DNA of 64,000 nt from Paradevosia sp036499825 (GTDB taxonomy: Bacteria; Pseudomonadota; Alphaproteobacteria; Rhizobiales; Devosiaceae): contig DASYCZ010000041.1 in assembly GCA_036499825.1 (NCBI GenBank), positions 124,001-188,000 of the forward strand, in the 5' to 3' direction. Under the pieces are notes generated by a model. That model was not told where the DNA came from, made no database searches, and saw only the letters and a list, made by a program, of their open reading frames with translations. Below, piece after piece: positions 25,914 to 35,733 of the stretch. The translations under genes and the position numbers were made by a program. Within the stretch, counting starts at the first letter, position 1. The number at the start of each line of letters is the position of its first letter.

Positions 25914-26327
25914 ATGTCCAGCATGCAAAATGCCGCCATTCCCACCGGCAATCGCACCGCCTTTTGGGCGGGCTGGGTGCTCAGCGGCATCCTGATCGCT
26001 TTCCTGCTTTTCGACGCCGGCATCAAGTTGGTGCCACTCGATGTCGTCAACGAGACCATGGTGCAGCTTGGCTGGCCGCCGGAACTCGCACGCGGCCTCG
26101 GCGTGCTGACTTTGCTATGCGTGGTGCTTTACGCCATCCCCCGCACTTCGGTGCTCGGCGCCATCCTGCTGACCGCCTATCTGGGTGGCGCGATGGCCAC
26201 GCATATGCGCATCGGCAGCCCGCTGTTCAGCCACACGCTGTTCGGCCTCTATCTCGGCCTGTTTGCCTGGGGCGGACTGTATTTGCGGGATCCGCGCATC
26301 CAGGCCCTGCTGCCGTTCAGCCGGTAG
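25914..26327 (+). CDS. DoxX family membrane protein
   Basis: 137 residues with four hydrophobic helices: FWAGWVLSGILIAFLLFDAG, GLGVLTLLCVVLYAIP, VLGAILLTAYLGGAMATH and LFGLYLGLFAWGGLYL. The DoxX pattern (helix 1 LLFDAGIKL, helix 3 LLTAYLGGAMATHMR) is clear. Relatives take part in redox or sulfur-stress tolerance, but this group is mostly uncharacterised. It is co-oriented with the VOC protein and probably co-transcribed with it. A shared terminator follows. Confidence 0.85.
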   Translation: MSSMQNAAIPTGNRTAFWAGWVLSGILIAFLLFDAGIKLVPLDVVNETMVQLGWPPELARGLGVLTLLCVVLYAIPRTSVLGAILLTAYLGGAMATHMRIGSPLFSHTLFGLYLGLFAWGGLYLRDPRIQALLPFSR

Positions 26328-26341
26328 AGCACCCGAATAAG

Positions 26342-26374
26342 AAAAATCCCTCGCAGGAGCAGCGCGGGATTTTT
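26342..26374. terminator. Bidirectional terminator between doxX and ctrA
   Basis: AAAAATCCC (26342-26350) pairs with GGGATTTTT (26366-26374), with an inner CGC/GCG pairing. The A-run and T-run make it work in both directions: DoxX operon on the plus strand and ctrA on the minus strand. Confidence 0.85.
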
Positions 26375-26402
26375 CTGTGACGTTCGATGCCGTGGAAGCG
26401 TG

Positions 26403-27107
<705 letters not shown>

Positions 27108-27512
27108 GTTCATCCCCTTGCCGTCAGGTTCCTGCTGGAACTCAGGGCCCGTGGTCCATGCGCGACCGGACGCCCCAATCCAACCCTACTGGATATGACT
27201 CAACACTAAGCGCCATTAGTTAACAAAGTTTAATTCTGATCCGCAATACGCAATTCACGGTAAGGCGATTTTATATTAAGCCGTTGATTTTTCAGGGTTA
27301 ATTACCTCAACTTTTCTTAATAAAATGGATTAAGAAGGTGTTCTAAGCGACTCTTCGGACTCAGTGATTTAGGCGCGGAGTCGGGGAAATTGGGCGCAAA
27401 TGTGGCGTATGATGGAACGCGAGCCATCGTCCCTACTAGCGCCTTTTGCTTAACGTTCGGTTACCGTAAACGAGACGTTGATTCGGTGTCGGCAATCGGG
27501 CGGAGCCATATT
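27108..27512. promoter_or_regulatory. Shared ctrA/fliI control region
   Basis: 405 bases, AT-rich between 27200 and 27345. It holds GANTC sites (CcrM targets) at 27197, 27349, 27358 and 27378, a pair of TTAA boxes spaced six apart (27220-27233; consensus spacing is seven), TTAA sites elsewhere, and a good CtrA-like box upstream of fliI (27450-27465). In Caulobacter, ctrA promoters are controlled by CcrM methylation and CtrA itself; the layout suggests the same here. No small ORF is convincing in the gap. Confidence 0.65.
27450..27465 (+). promoter_or_regulatory. CtrA-like box upstream of fliI
   Basis: TTAA-CGTTCGG-TTACC matches TTAA-N7-TTAACC with one base missing or changed. It ends 47 bases before the chosen fliI start and lies inside the longer open frame, which argues for the downstream start. 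Confidence 0.5.
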
Positions 27513-28847
27513 TTGAAATCCCTTACCACTGCGATCGAGGCCATCGACGAGGTCGAGGTGTTCGGCCGGGTGAAGACCGTGCAGGGCCTGTTGATGGAAA
27601 TCGTCGGCCCGGTGCGCGAACTGCGCGTGGGCGGACGGGTTCTCATCGAGACCCAGTCGGGCAGCAATCTTCCGGCCGAAATCATCGGGTTTAGAGAGGG
27701 GCACGCGCTGTGCCTGCCGTTCGGGCCGGTCACCGGCGTGCGCCTCGGCTGCAAGGCGGTGTTCCAGAGCAATGACGGGGCTGCCTATCCCTCCAGCAAT
27801 TGGCTGGGGCGCGTGGTCAATGCCAATGGCGAGCCGATCGATGGCAAGGGACCGTTGCAGAATGGAGCAGAAGCCTATCCGCTGCGCCAGTCACCTTTGG
27901 CCGCGCATGACCGGGTGCGTGTCGGCGGACCGATCGATTTGGGCGTGCGCGTGCTCAATACCTTCACCACCGTGTGCGACGGGCAGCGCATGGGCATTTT
28001 TGCCGGCTCGGGCGTCGGCAAGTCCGTGCTGATGAGCATGTTGGCGCGCAACACCGCGGTCGACGTCGCCGTCATCGGGCTGATCGGCGAACGTGGCCGC
28101 GAGGTGCAGGAGTTCATCACCGAGTATTTGGGCGAAGAGGGGCTGAAGCGCGCCGTGGTGGTGGTGGCGACATCGGACGAGGCAGCGCTGATGCGCCGGC
28201 AGGCGGCCTATCTCACCATGTCGCTGAGCGAATATTTCCGTGACCAGGGCAAGCGCGTGCTGTGCATGATGGACAGCCTGACGCGCTTTGCCATGGCGCA
28301 GCGCGAGATCGGCCTGGCGGTGGGTGAGCCCCCCACGGCCAAGGGTTATCCACCCACCGTCTTTACGGAATTGCCGCGTTTGCTGGAAAGAGCCGGACCT
28401 GGAACGCCTTCTACAGGTTCCGTTACCGGACTCTTTACCGTTTTGGTTGAAGGTGATGACCACAATGAGCCCATAGCGGATGCCGTTCGCGGTATTCTCG
28501 ACGGGCACATCGTGATGGAGCGGGGCATTGCCGAGCGGGGACGCTATCCGGCGGTCAACGTTCTGAGGTCTATATCGCGTACCATGCCCGGGTGTGTGCC
28601 GGCTGATTTCCGGCCGGTGTTGGGTAAGGCGCGCGAGCTCATGTCGATCTATGCCGACATGGAGGAACTGATCCGGCTGGGGGCATACCGCAAAGGATCG
28701 GATCCGAAGGTAGACCGCGCTATCGCTATGAACCCGGCGCTGGAGGAATTCCTGGGCCAGCAACGGGAAGAGCGAACGTCCATTGCCGATGGCTATAGTA
28801 TGCTGGAAGCGATCATGGACGTAGCGGAGACTGACCAGGGTGCATAA
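27513..28847 (+). CDS. fliI: Flagellar type III export ATPase
   Basis: 444 residues from the TTG at 27513 (MKSLTTAIEAIDE; GGAG at 27502-27505). It powers export of flagellar rod, hook and filament proteins. The F1-beta-like core has Walker A in FAGSGVGKSVLM (about 165-175), RGREVQEFI, Walker B in VLCMMDSLTRFA and the catalytic GEPPTAKGYPP region. An open frame extends upstream to 27390, but it would place the start before the CtrA box. A stretch at 28360-28480 uses unusually many A/T-ending codons. fliJ follows after 58 bases. Confidence 0.93.
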   Translation: MKSLTTAIEAIDEVEVFGRVKTVQGLLMEIVGPVRELRVGGRVLIETQSGSNLPAEIIGFREGHALCLPFGPVTGVRLGCKAVFQSNDGAAYPSSNWLGRVVNANGEPIDGKGPLQNGAEAYPLRQSPLAAHDRVRVGGPIDLGVRVLNTFTTVCDGQRMGIFAGSGVGKSVLMSMLARNTAVDVAVIGLIGERGREVQEFITEYLGEEGLKRAVVVVATSDEAALMRRQAAYLTMSLSEYFRDQGKRVLCMMDSLTRFAMAQREIGLAVGEPPTAKGYPPTVFTELPRLLERAGPGTPSTGSVTGLFTVLVEGDDHNEPIADAVRGILDGHIVMERGIAERGRYPAVNVLRSISRTMPGCVPADFRPVLGKARELMSIYADMEELIRLGAYRKGSDPKVDRAIAMNPALEEFLGQQREERTSIADGYSMLEAIMDVAETDQGA

Positions 28848-28905
28848 GGGGGCCGTGTATGGGCCTGCCGCACTCTGTGACTTGATGGGGTAAGGAGTAC
28901 AAGTC

Positions 28906-29322
28906 GTGAAGTCGCGCAGCGAGAGCCTGATCAGGCTGAAGAAATTCCAGGTGGACGAAAAGCGCCGCCAGGTGACGCAGATCGAGATGATGGTTGCCGA
29001 CTTCGAGCGTATGGCATCCGATCTCGATCAGCAGATTGAAATCGAGCAGCAGAAGACCGGCATCTCGGATGTGGCGCATTTCGCCTATTCGACGTTCGCC
29101 AAGGCGGCGCTGACACGCCGCGACAACCTGCTGGCCTCGGCCCATGACATGAGAGAAAAGCTGGAAAGCGCGCAAGACGCGCTGGCTGAGGCGATCGAGG
29201 ACCTCAAGAAGGTCGAATTGCTCGATCAGCGCGAGCACCAGCGCGAGACCGCCGAGCAGAACAAGATCGAACAGGACGAGTTCGACGAGATCGCACGCCT
29301 GCGCTTCCGCAATCAGCAATAG
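28906..29322 (+). CDS. fliJ: Flagellar export chaperone FliJ
   Basis: 138 residues, almost wholly alpha-helical and coiled-coil, the FliJ form: SRSESLIRLKKFQVDEKRRQ at the start and HQRETAEQNKIEQDEFDEIA near the end. FliJ links FliI to FlhA and escorts export substrates. GTG start at 28906 with TAAGGAG upstream. It is the second gene of fliI-fliJ, closed by a strong terminator at 29341. Confidence 0.88.
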   Translation: MKSRSESLIRLKKFQVDEKRRQVTQIEMMVADFERMASDLDQQIEIEQQKTGISDVAHFAYSTFAKAALTRRDNLLASAHDMREKLESAQDALAEAIEDLKKVELLDQREHQRETAEQNKIEQDEFDEIARLRFRNQQ

Positions 29323-29340
29323 GCGCAGCAACAGCCAAAC

Positions 29341-29380
29341 ACAGGGCCCGCGCCGGATGGCGCGGGCCCTGTGTTTTTAT
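29341..29380 (+). terminator. Strong intrinsic terminator of fliI-fliJ
   Basis: A perfect 14-base-pair stem: ACAGGGCCCGCGCC (29341-29354) with GGCGCGGGCCCTGT (29359-29372), loop GGAT, followed by GTTTTTAT. It slightly overlaps the stop of the convergent PRC-barrel gene. Confidence 0.92.
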
Positions 29381-30363
29381 GGGTTGACCACCATGCGTTG
29401 CGTCTTGCGGTCGGCAGGGTAGGTGGCCTTGTCAAACTTCGGCTGGGCTTCCAGTTGCTGTTTGGTGGTGTTCAGGAACAGGTAACGCTGGTTGGTGGCG
29501 TCCATGGCGAATTGCAGGTTGTCGAAACCGACCGCCACCTGCTTGGTGCCGACGCCGAGGAAACCGCCCACATCCACGATCACCGCATCGATGGCGCCAT
29601 CGGCATTGACGACCAGGTCGCCGATGGTGCCGATCTGCTCGTCATTCTGGCCGAAGACCCCAATGCCCTTGATGTCGTCGGCGGTGAGCGTCGCATCGTC
29701 GAGGGGCGTCATGGCGCCGCGATCGGGATTGTCGGCCGCGGCCTGGGGCTGATCGGTGGTGAGGTCCGGCGAAATATTGGTGGTGTCGTTGGCGTTGGGC
29801 GCGATGTTGTTCTGCTCGGCCGCCGCCACGGCGTTGTCGGCGCTGGGCTTCAGAGTCCCCGCAGTGTCGCCGGCGCCGCCGTTCCAGACGAATTCCGGTG
29901 CGGCCGTCAGTGCCTCCCGGCTGGTGTTCAGCACCAGCCGATCCGAACCGTCCGTCGCCGTGGTCCATTGCAGGTCCGCGTAATCGATGGCGACACTCTT
30001 TTCGCCGACGCCCAGAAAGCCGCCGACGCCGACGACCACCGCAGCGACGTTGCCATCTCCATCGAGCACCAGATCGTTGACGTCGCCGATGGTCTCGGCA
30101 TCGCTGCCGGCGCTGGAATAGACCTGGCTGCCAATCAGATTGGAGGCAAGGCTGTCACCCGGATTGGGCACATAGCCCTGCGACAGGGTAAAGGGCGAGC
30201 CGAACAGCGGGTTTTCGGTCATGCCGTTGCCGGCCGGCGGAACATCCATCGGGTTGGCGGGGGCGGGGACTAGGGGCGGTGGCGCAGGCACCGCCTCCTG
30301 GGCGAGGGCGCCCGTGGCGAGCAGCGCTGCAAGCGCTGTGGTGGTCAGCAAGGTGCGGATCAT
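29377..30363 (-). CDS. Exported protein with two PRC-barrel domains
   Basis: 328 residues. A signal peptide (MIRTLLTTTALAALLATGAL, cleavage after AQ). Two PRC-barrel repeats are visible: SAGSDAETIGDVNDLVLDGD with FLGVGEKSVAIDYADLQW near 80-150, and FGQNDEQIGTIGDLVVNADG with FLGVGTKQVAVGFDNLQF near 230-300. A linker rich in Asn, Asp and Ala joins them (about 165-215). PRC-barrels bind proteins or RNA in other contexts; exported pairs like this occur in Hyphomicrobiales stress-related loci. The function is unknown. Confidence 0.85.
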   Translation of the reverse strand: MIRTLLTTTALAALLATGALAQEAVPAPPPLVPAPANPMDVPPAGNGMTENPLFGSPFTLSQGYVPNPGDSLASNLIGSQVYSSAGSDAETIGDVNDLVLDGDGNVAAVVVGVGGFLGVGEKSVAIDYADLQWTTATDGSDRLVLNTSREALTAAPEFVWNGGAGDTAGTLKPSADNAVAAAEQNNIAPNANDTTNISPDLTTDQPQAAADNPDRGAMTPLDDATLTADDIKGIGVFGQNDEQIGTIGDLVVNADGAIDAVIVDVGGFLGVGTKQVAVGFDNLQFAMDATNQRYLFLNTTKQQLEAQPKFDKATYPADRKTQRMVVNP

Positions 30364-30702
30364 CTGGTGGTCTCCAAGGGTCCTTCAGGGGCTAATCGGC
30401 CGAGGGCGCAACGCTTGCAGATGAACGCCGCGACCGCACAGCATCAACGCCAGCGCGATGGAGATGTTCCGGTGGTGTGAAGCCGACAATTGAAAAGGCC
30501 GGACCTCAATGGATCCGGCCTTCTCCGCCTCCCTGGCGGGTTTCTTTTGGGGACGAACGGACACCCGATCCGGCGCCGGTGGAGAACACGGCCCTCCCCA
30601 TGTGAAGCAGCATAGTGCGAAGGCCGTGGCGGCGCATCGGCAAAGCCTTGCAGCGGTTAAGCAGTTGCTAACTGGTTAACGCCGGACCCCTAATTGCAAG
30701 GA
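30364..30702. other. Gene-free gap with hairpins and a CtrA-like box
   Basis: No convincing ORF. AAGGCCGGA (30495-30503) pairs with TCCGGCCTT (30514-30522) and is followed on the minus strand by TTTTC: a terminator for the flhA-acetyltransferase direction. A second hairpin, CCGCC/GGCGG next to it, is followed on the plus strand by GTTTCTTTT. TTAA-GCAGTTG-CTAAC at 30657-30672 resembles a CtrA box and is followed by GTTAAC. A small RNA between box and terminator, about 150 bases on the minus strand, is possible but unproven. Confidence 0.45.
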
Positions 30703-31140
30703 TCAGTAGGTCTTCATGTTGCGATGGAGAATGCCGGCTTCGGTGAATACCTCGCCATAGGCGACAAATCCCAGCTTCTCGTACAGGCCCAGCGCTTCGA
30801 GCTGCGCGCCAAGGTAGAACCTCTCCTGGCCACGCCCGCGGGCCTCGGTCATCACATGTTCCAGCATCAGGCGCGCCACACCGCGGCGCCGCCAGTCGCT
30901 GCGGACCGCGACGCGGCCGATCTTTGCATGTTCGGGCAGCTCGACGAGGCGGAGGGTCCCGACGACGTCGCCGCCGGCGATGGCCACCACATGGGTGGCC
31001 GTCAGGTCGTAATCGTCGTTCTCGATTTCGGGCGGGACGTTCTGCTCGCGGATGAACACCTCGTGCCGGAGCTTGAAGGCCGCGTTGCACAGGGTGCTGA
31101 ATACCGGCACGGTGAGGATGGTGATGGCGCCGTTATCCAT
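30703..31140 (-). CDS. GNAT N-acetyltransferase
   Basis: 145 residues from the ATG at 31140 (MDNGAITILTV). The GNAT fold is clear: AFKLRHEVFIREQNVPPEIE at the start (ElaA/YjcF-like group), HVVAIAGGDVVGTLRLVE, the acetyl-CoA loop VRSDWRRRGVARLMLEHV and the end LYEKLGFVAYGEVF. The substrate is unknown. It lies 64 bases after flhA on the same strand and may ride on the flagellar transcript. Confidence 0.85.
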   Translation of the reverse strand: MDNGAITILTVPVFSTLCNAAFKLRHEVFIREQNVPPEIENDDYDLTATHVVAIAGGDVVGTLRLVELPEHAKIGRVAVRSDWRRRGVARLMLEHVMTEARGRGQERFYLGAQLEALGLYEKLGFVAYGEVFTEAGILHRNMKTY

Positions 31141-31204
31141 GGGCTTTCTCGTCACTGATTGCGGCGGCGACCATAAGACGGCCGCCACCGGTTTGTCGCC
31201 TGGC

Positions 31205-33334
31205 TTAGACGCTGCCGATGGTTTTGAGGCGCACGCGGGGGTGGACTTCGTTCTGGCTCATCACCACCGTCTGAGGCCGGAAGCGCTCGATAATGGCGCG
31301 GACATGCGGGCGGATGCCCGGCGAGGTGATCAGCACCGGCAGTTCGCCCATCTGCGCGGCATTCTCGAAGGCCTGCTGAATGCCGGTGATGAACTGCTGT
31401 AATCGCGACGGCGCCATGGCGAGGTGGCGATGGTCGCCCTCACCGACCATGGCCTCGGCGAAATCGCGTTCCCATTGGGGGGAAAGCGTGAGCAACGGCA
31501 GATTGCCGTCAGGCCCGAGATTGGAGGCGCAGAGCTGGCGCGCCAGACGCGAGCGGACGTGTTCGGCGAGCATCTGGGTCGAGCGGCCCGCGCCGGCGAT
31601 TTCGGCGATGCCTTCGAGGATGGTGGGCAGGTCGCGAATGGAGATGCGTTCGGTGAGCAGGGTCTGCAGCACGCGCTGGATGCCCGATACCGAGATGTTG
31701 CCGGGTACGATGTCTTCCACCAGTTTCTGCTGTTCCTTCGTGAGCCCGTTGAGCAGGGACTGCACGTTGGCATAGCTTAGAAGGTCGGCGACGTTGGCCT
31801 TGAGCACTTCGGTCAGATGCGTCGAGATCACCGTCGACGGATCGATGATGGAATAGCCGCGCAGTTCCGCTTCGTCGCGAAGCGCCGGGTCGATCCAGGT
31901 CGCGGGCAGGCCGAAGGTCGGCTCGGTGGTGTGGTGGCCGGGCAGGGTGATCTCACGGCCCATCGGGTCCATGATCATCAACTGGTTGGCGAAGATCTGG
32001 CCGCGTCCAGCTTCGACTTCCTTGATCTTGACCGTATAGTCGTTCGGCTCGAGCTGCATGTTGTCGAGGATACGGACCGGCGGCATGATGAAGCCGAGCT
32101 CGCCTGCGAGCTGGCGGCGCAGCGCCTTGATCTGCTCGGTCAGCCGATCGGTGCCGCTGTCGTCTTCCTTGACCAGCTGCAGCAGCCCGTAACCCAGTTC
32201 CAGCTTCAGTTCATCGATCTTGAGGCTGTCGGTGATCGGCGCTTCTTCGGAGTTGGCGGGCGTCGCGGGCGCGGTCCTGGCAGCTTCGATCCTGGTGTCG
32301 AGCGCCGTCTGGGCCTTCTTGCGGGTGGAGCGCCAGGCGAGATAGCCGACGCCGCCGGCGACGGCGACGAAGGGGAGGAATGGCATGCCGGGCAGAAAGG
32401 CCATGAGGCCCATGACACCGGCGGACATGCCGAGGGCCTTGGGATAGCCGGTGAACTGAGCGGCCAGCGCCTTGTCGGCGGAGCCGGTGACGCCGGCCTT
32501 GGAAACCAGCATGCCGGCGGCGGTGGAGACGATCAGCGCCGGGATCTGGCTGACGAGGCCGTCACCGACGGTCAGCAGCGTGTAGTTGTTGCCGGCTTCC
32601 TGGAAGCTCAGCCCCTGCTGCAGCATGCCGATGACCATGCCGGCGATGATGTTGATGAAGGTGATCAGCAGGCCCGCGATGGCGTCGCCGCGCACGAATT
32701 TGGAGGCGCCGTCCATGTTACCGAAGAAGGCGTTCTCGGCTTCAAGGTTGAGGCGGCGCTCCTTGGCCGATTTTTCATCGATGAGGCCGGCGGAAAGATC
32801 GGCGTCGATAGCCATCTGCTTGCCGGGCATGGCGTCGAGGTTGAAGCGCGCCGCGACTTCCGCGATACGGCCGGAACCCTTGGTGATGACGACGAAATTG
32901 ACGATGATCAGGATGGCGAACACCACCACGCCGATGACGAAGTTGCCGCGCATCACGAAGTTGCCGAAGGCCTGGATGACGTGACCGGCGGCATCGGTGC
33001 CGGAGTGACCGTTGGCGAGGATGAGGCGGGTCGTGGCGAGGTTGAGCGCCAGCCGCATCATGGCGGCGATCAGCAGCACGGTGGGAAAGGACGAAAATTC
33101 CAGCGGCGTCTGGATGAACAGCGCCGTCATCAGGATCAGGACCGAAAAGACGATCGAGATGGCGAGCAGGCCGTCCAGGAGAATGGCCGGCATGGGCAGG
33201 ATGAGCACGACGATGATCGCCATGACGCCCAGCGCCAGGACGATATCGCCCGAGCGCATGAGGTTGATGACTTCGGCAACGCTGGGAAGCTTGAACGCCG
33301 GGATGCGCGGGCCGGTCGATGGAATGTCAGACAT
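31205..33334 (-). CDS. flhA: Flagellar export gate protein FlhA
   Basis: 709 residues. N-terminal eight-helix membrane part (ALGVMAIIVVLILPMPAILL, ISIVFSVLILMTALFIQTP, and the FHIPEP-family loop GKQMAIDADLSAGLIDE) and a large cytoplasmic domain (about 350-709) that docks chaperone-substrate complexes. Conserved IPALIVSTAAGMLVSK is present. FlhA forms the export gate energised by FliI and proton flow. It lies 59 bases after flbD, at the end of the fliF cluster. Confidence 0.96.
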   Translation of the reverse strand: MSDIPSTGPRIPAFKLPSVAEVINLMRSGDIVLALGVMAIIVVLILPMPAILLDGLLAISIVFSVLILMTALFIQTPLEFSSFPTVLLIAAMMRLALNLATTRLILANGHSGTDAAGHVIQAFGNFVMRGNFVIGVVVFAILIIVNFVVITKGSGRIAEVAARFNLDAMPGKQMAIDADLSAGLIDEKSAKERRLNLEAENAFFGNMDGASKFVRGDAIAGLLITFINIIAGMVIGMLQQGLSFQEAGNNYTLLTVGDGLVSQIPALIVSTAAGMLVSKAGVTGSADKALAAQFTGYPKALGMSAGVMGLMAFLPGMPFLPFVAVAGGVGYLAWRSTRKKAQTALDTRIEAARTAPATPANSEEAPITDSLKIDELKLELGYGLLQLVKEDDSGTDRLTEQIKALRRQLAGELGFIMPPVRILDNMQLEPNDYTVKIKEVEAGRGQIFANQLMIMDPMGREITLPGHHTTEPTFGLPATWIDPALRDEAELRGYSIIDPSTVISTHLTEVLKANVADLLSYANVQSLLNGLTKEQQKLVEDIVPGNISVSGIQRVLQTLLTERISIRDLPTILEGIAEIAGAGRSTQMLAEHVRSRLARQLCASNLGPDGNLPLLTLSPQWERDFAEAMVGEGDHRHLAMAPSRLQQFITGIQQAFENAAQMGELPVLITSPGIRPHVRAIIERFRPQTVVMSQNEVHPRVRLKTIGSV

Positions 33335-33393
33335 GTAGAGTTTGTCCTGGGCCGTTGCGCCGGTCGTCGGCTGTTCGTCGTGGGTATTGGGGG

Positions 33394-34764
<1,371 letters not shown>

Positions 34765-34776
34765 ATCGGGTCCTCC

Positions 34777-35100
34777 TCAGGCCGCCTTGATGATTTCTGT
34801 CATGGTGACGCCGAGACGGTTCTCGACGAGGACGATTTCGCCACGCGCCACCAGGCGATCGTTGACAAAGATTTCGATGGCCTCGCCCACCTGGCGGTCA
34901 AGTTCGACCACGGTGCCGATATCCATTCGCAAAAGGTTGGCGACCGGCATGCGGGCACGACCCAAGACAACCGAGATGCGAACGGGGACATCGAATACAG
35001 CCTCGAGATCGGCGGCGGTGCGCTCACCGGTCTCCGGCTCGGTATTCTGAATCGAGGCGGCCATTTCCTCGAAGCTGAGGTCGGAATTGTTAGGGCTCAT
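34777..35100 (-). CDS. fliN: Flagellar motor switch protein FliN
   Basis: 107 residues from the ATG at 35100, overlapping the fliH stop (ATGA). A short acidic N-terminus precedes the SpoA domain: LEAVFDVPVRISVVLGRARM, GTVVELDRQVGEAIEIFVN, LVARGEIVLVENRLGVTMTE. FliN forms the bottom of the C-ring with FliG and FliM and, in other bacteria, binds FliH. Longer open frame upstream is the fliH shadow. Confidence 0.94.
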   Translation of the reverse strand: MSPNNSDLSFEEMAASIQNTEPETGERTAADLEAVFDVPVRISVVLGRARMPVANLLRMDIGTVVELDRQVGEAIEIFVNDRLVARGEIVLVENRLGVTMTEIIKAA

Positions 35101-35732
35101 GGAGTGTTCTCCTTGGCGCTGGGGGCGCTGGCGGCGAGATAGGCGGCGATGCGATTGTCGATTTGCGAAGTGATGGCGTCGAGGTTGCGGACCAGGCCCC
35201 CGTCGACCCATTCGAGCCGGCAGTCACCGAGGTGCTGCTCGGGATCGCCCATGACGACGAGGCGGCCCGAAAAACTCGACGTAGCCATTCGCGCCGAGGC
35301 GATTTCCTTGACGGCATCGGCGAGCTCGGGCGCGCAGCGGATGACCAGATGCGGCGCGGCATCGAGGGTGGCGAGGCACTCGGTGATCAGCGTTTCGATC
35401 TCCGCTACCGGCTGGCGGGCCATGAGGTTGGAGGCGAGCTTGCGGCCGATGCTGGCGGCGAGCTCGACGGCATCGCGTAGGTTCTCGGCCCGGGCGGCAT
35501 CGACTGCCGCCAGCATTTCGGCGCCGCGGGAGGCCAGGGTCTGCGCGGCGGCGGCCAGGGTCTGCGCGGCTCGGGCGGAGACGGTCTTCTCGCCCTCGGC
35601 CAAGCCTTCGGCACGGCCCTCGGCGCGGGTCTTGTCGAGCATGGCGGCGAGTGCGGTTTCGCTGACGATGCGGCGCTTCTCGTGGGTGTGGCCGAGGTCG
35701 AGATCGAAGGTGAAACGGGCTGCGGTGGTCAT
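35097..35732 (-). CDS. fliH: FliH/FlbE-type export regulator
   Basis: 211 residues. An N-terminal region (MTTAARFTFDLDLGHTHEKR), a long Ala/Glu/Arg helix (DKTRAEGRAEGLAEGEKTVS) and a C-terminal FliH-like domain (EIETLITECLATL, VMGDPEQHLGDCRLEWVDGG). In Caulobacter the same position between fliG and fliN is held by flbE. FliH binds FliI and the C-ring. The sequence is too divergent to tell FliH from FlbE precisely. Confidence 0.82.
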   Translation of the reverse strand: MTTAARFTFDLDLGHTHEKRRIVSETALAAMLDKTRAEGRAEGLAEGEKTVSARAAQTLAAAAQTLASRGAEMLAAVDAARAENLRDAVELAASIGRKLASNLMARQPVAEIETLITECLATLDAAPHLVIRCAPELADAVKEIASARMATSSFSGRLVVMGDPEQHLGDCRLEWVDGGLVRNLDAITSQIDNRIAAYLAASAPSAKENTP

Positions 35733-35733
35733 C

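Noticed and set aside
27220..27233. Full CtrA box upstream of ctrA
   Set aside because: The two TTAA boxes are six bases apart, not seven; kept only as a near match within the regulatory region.
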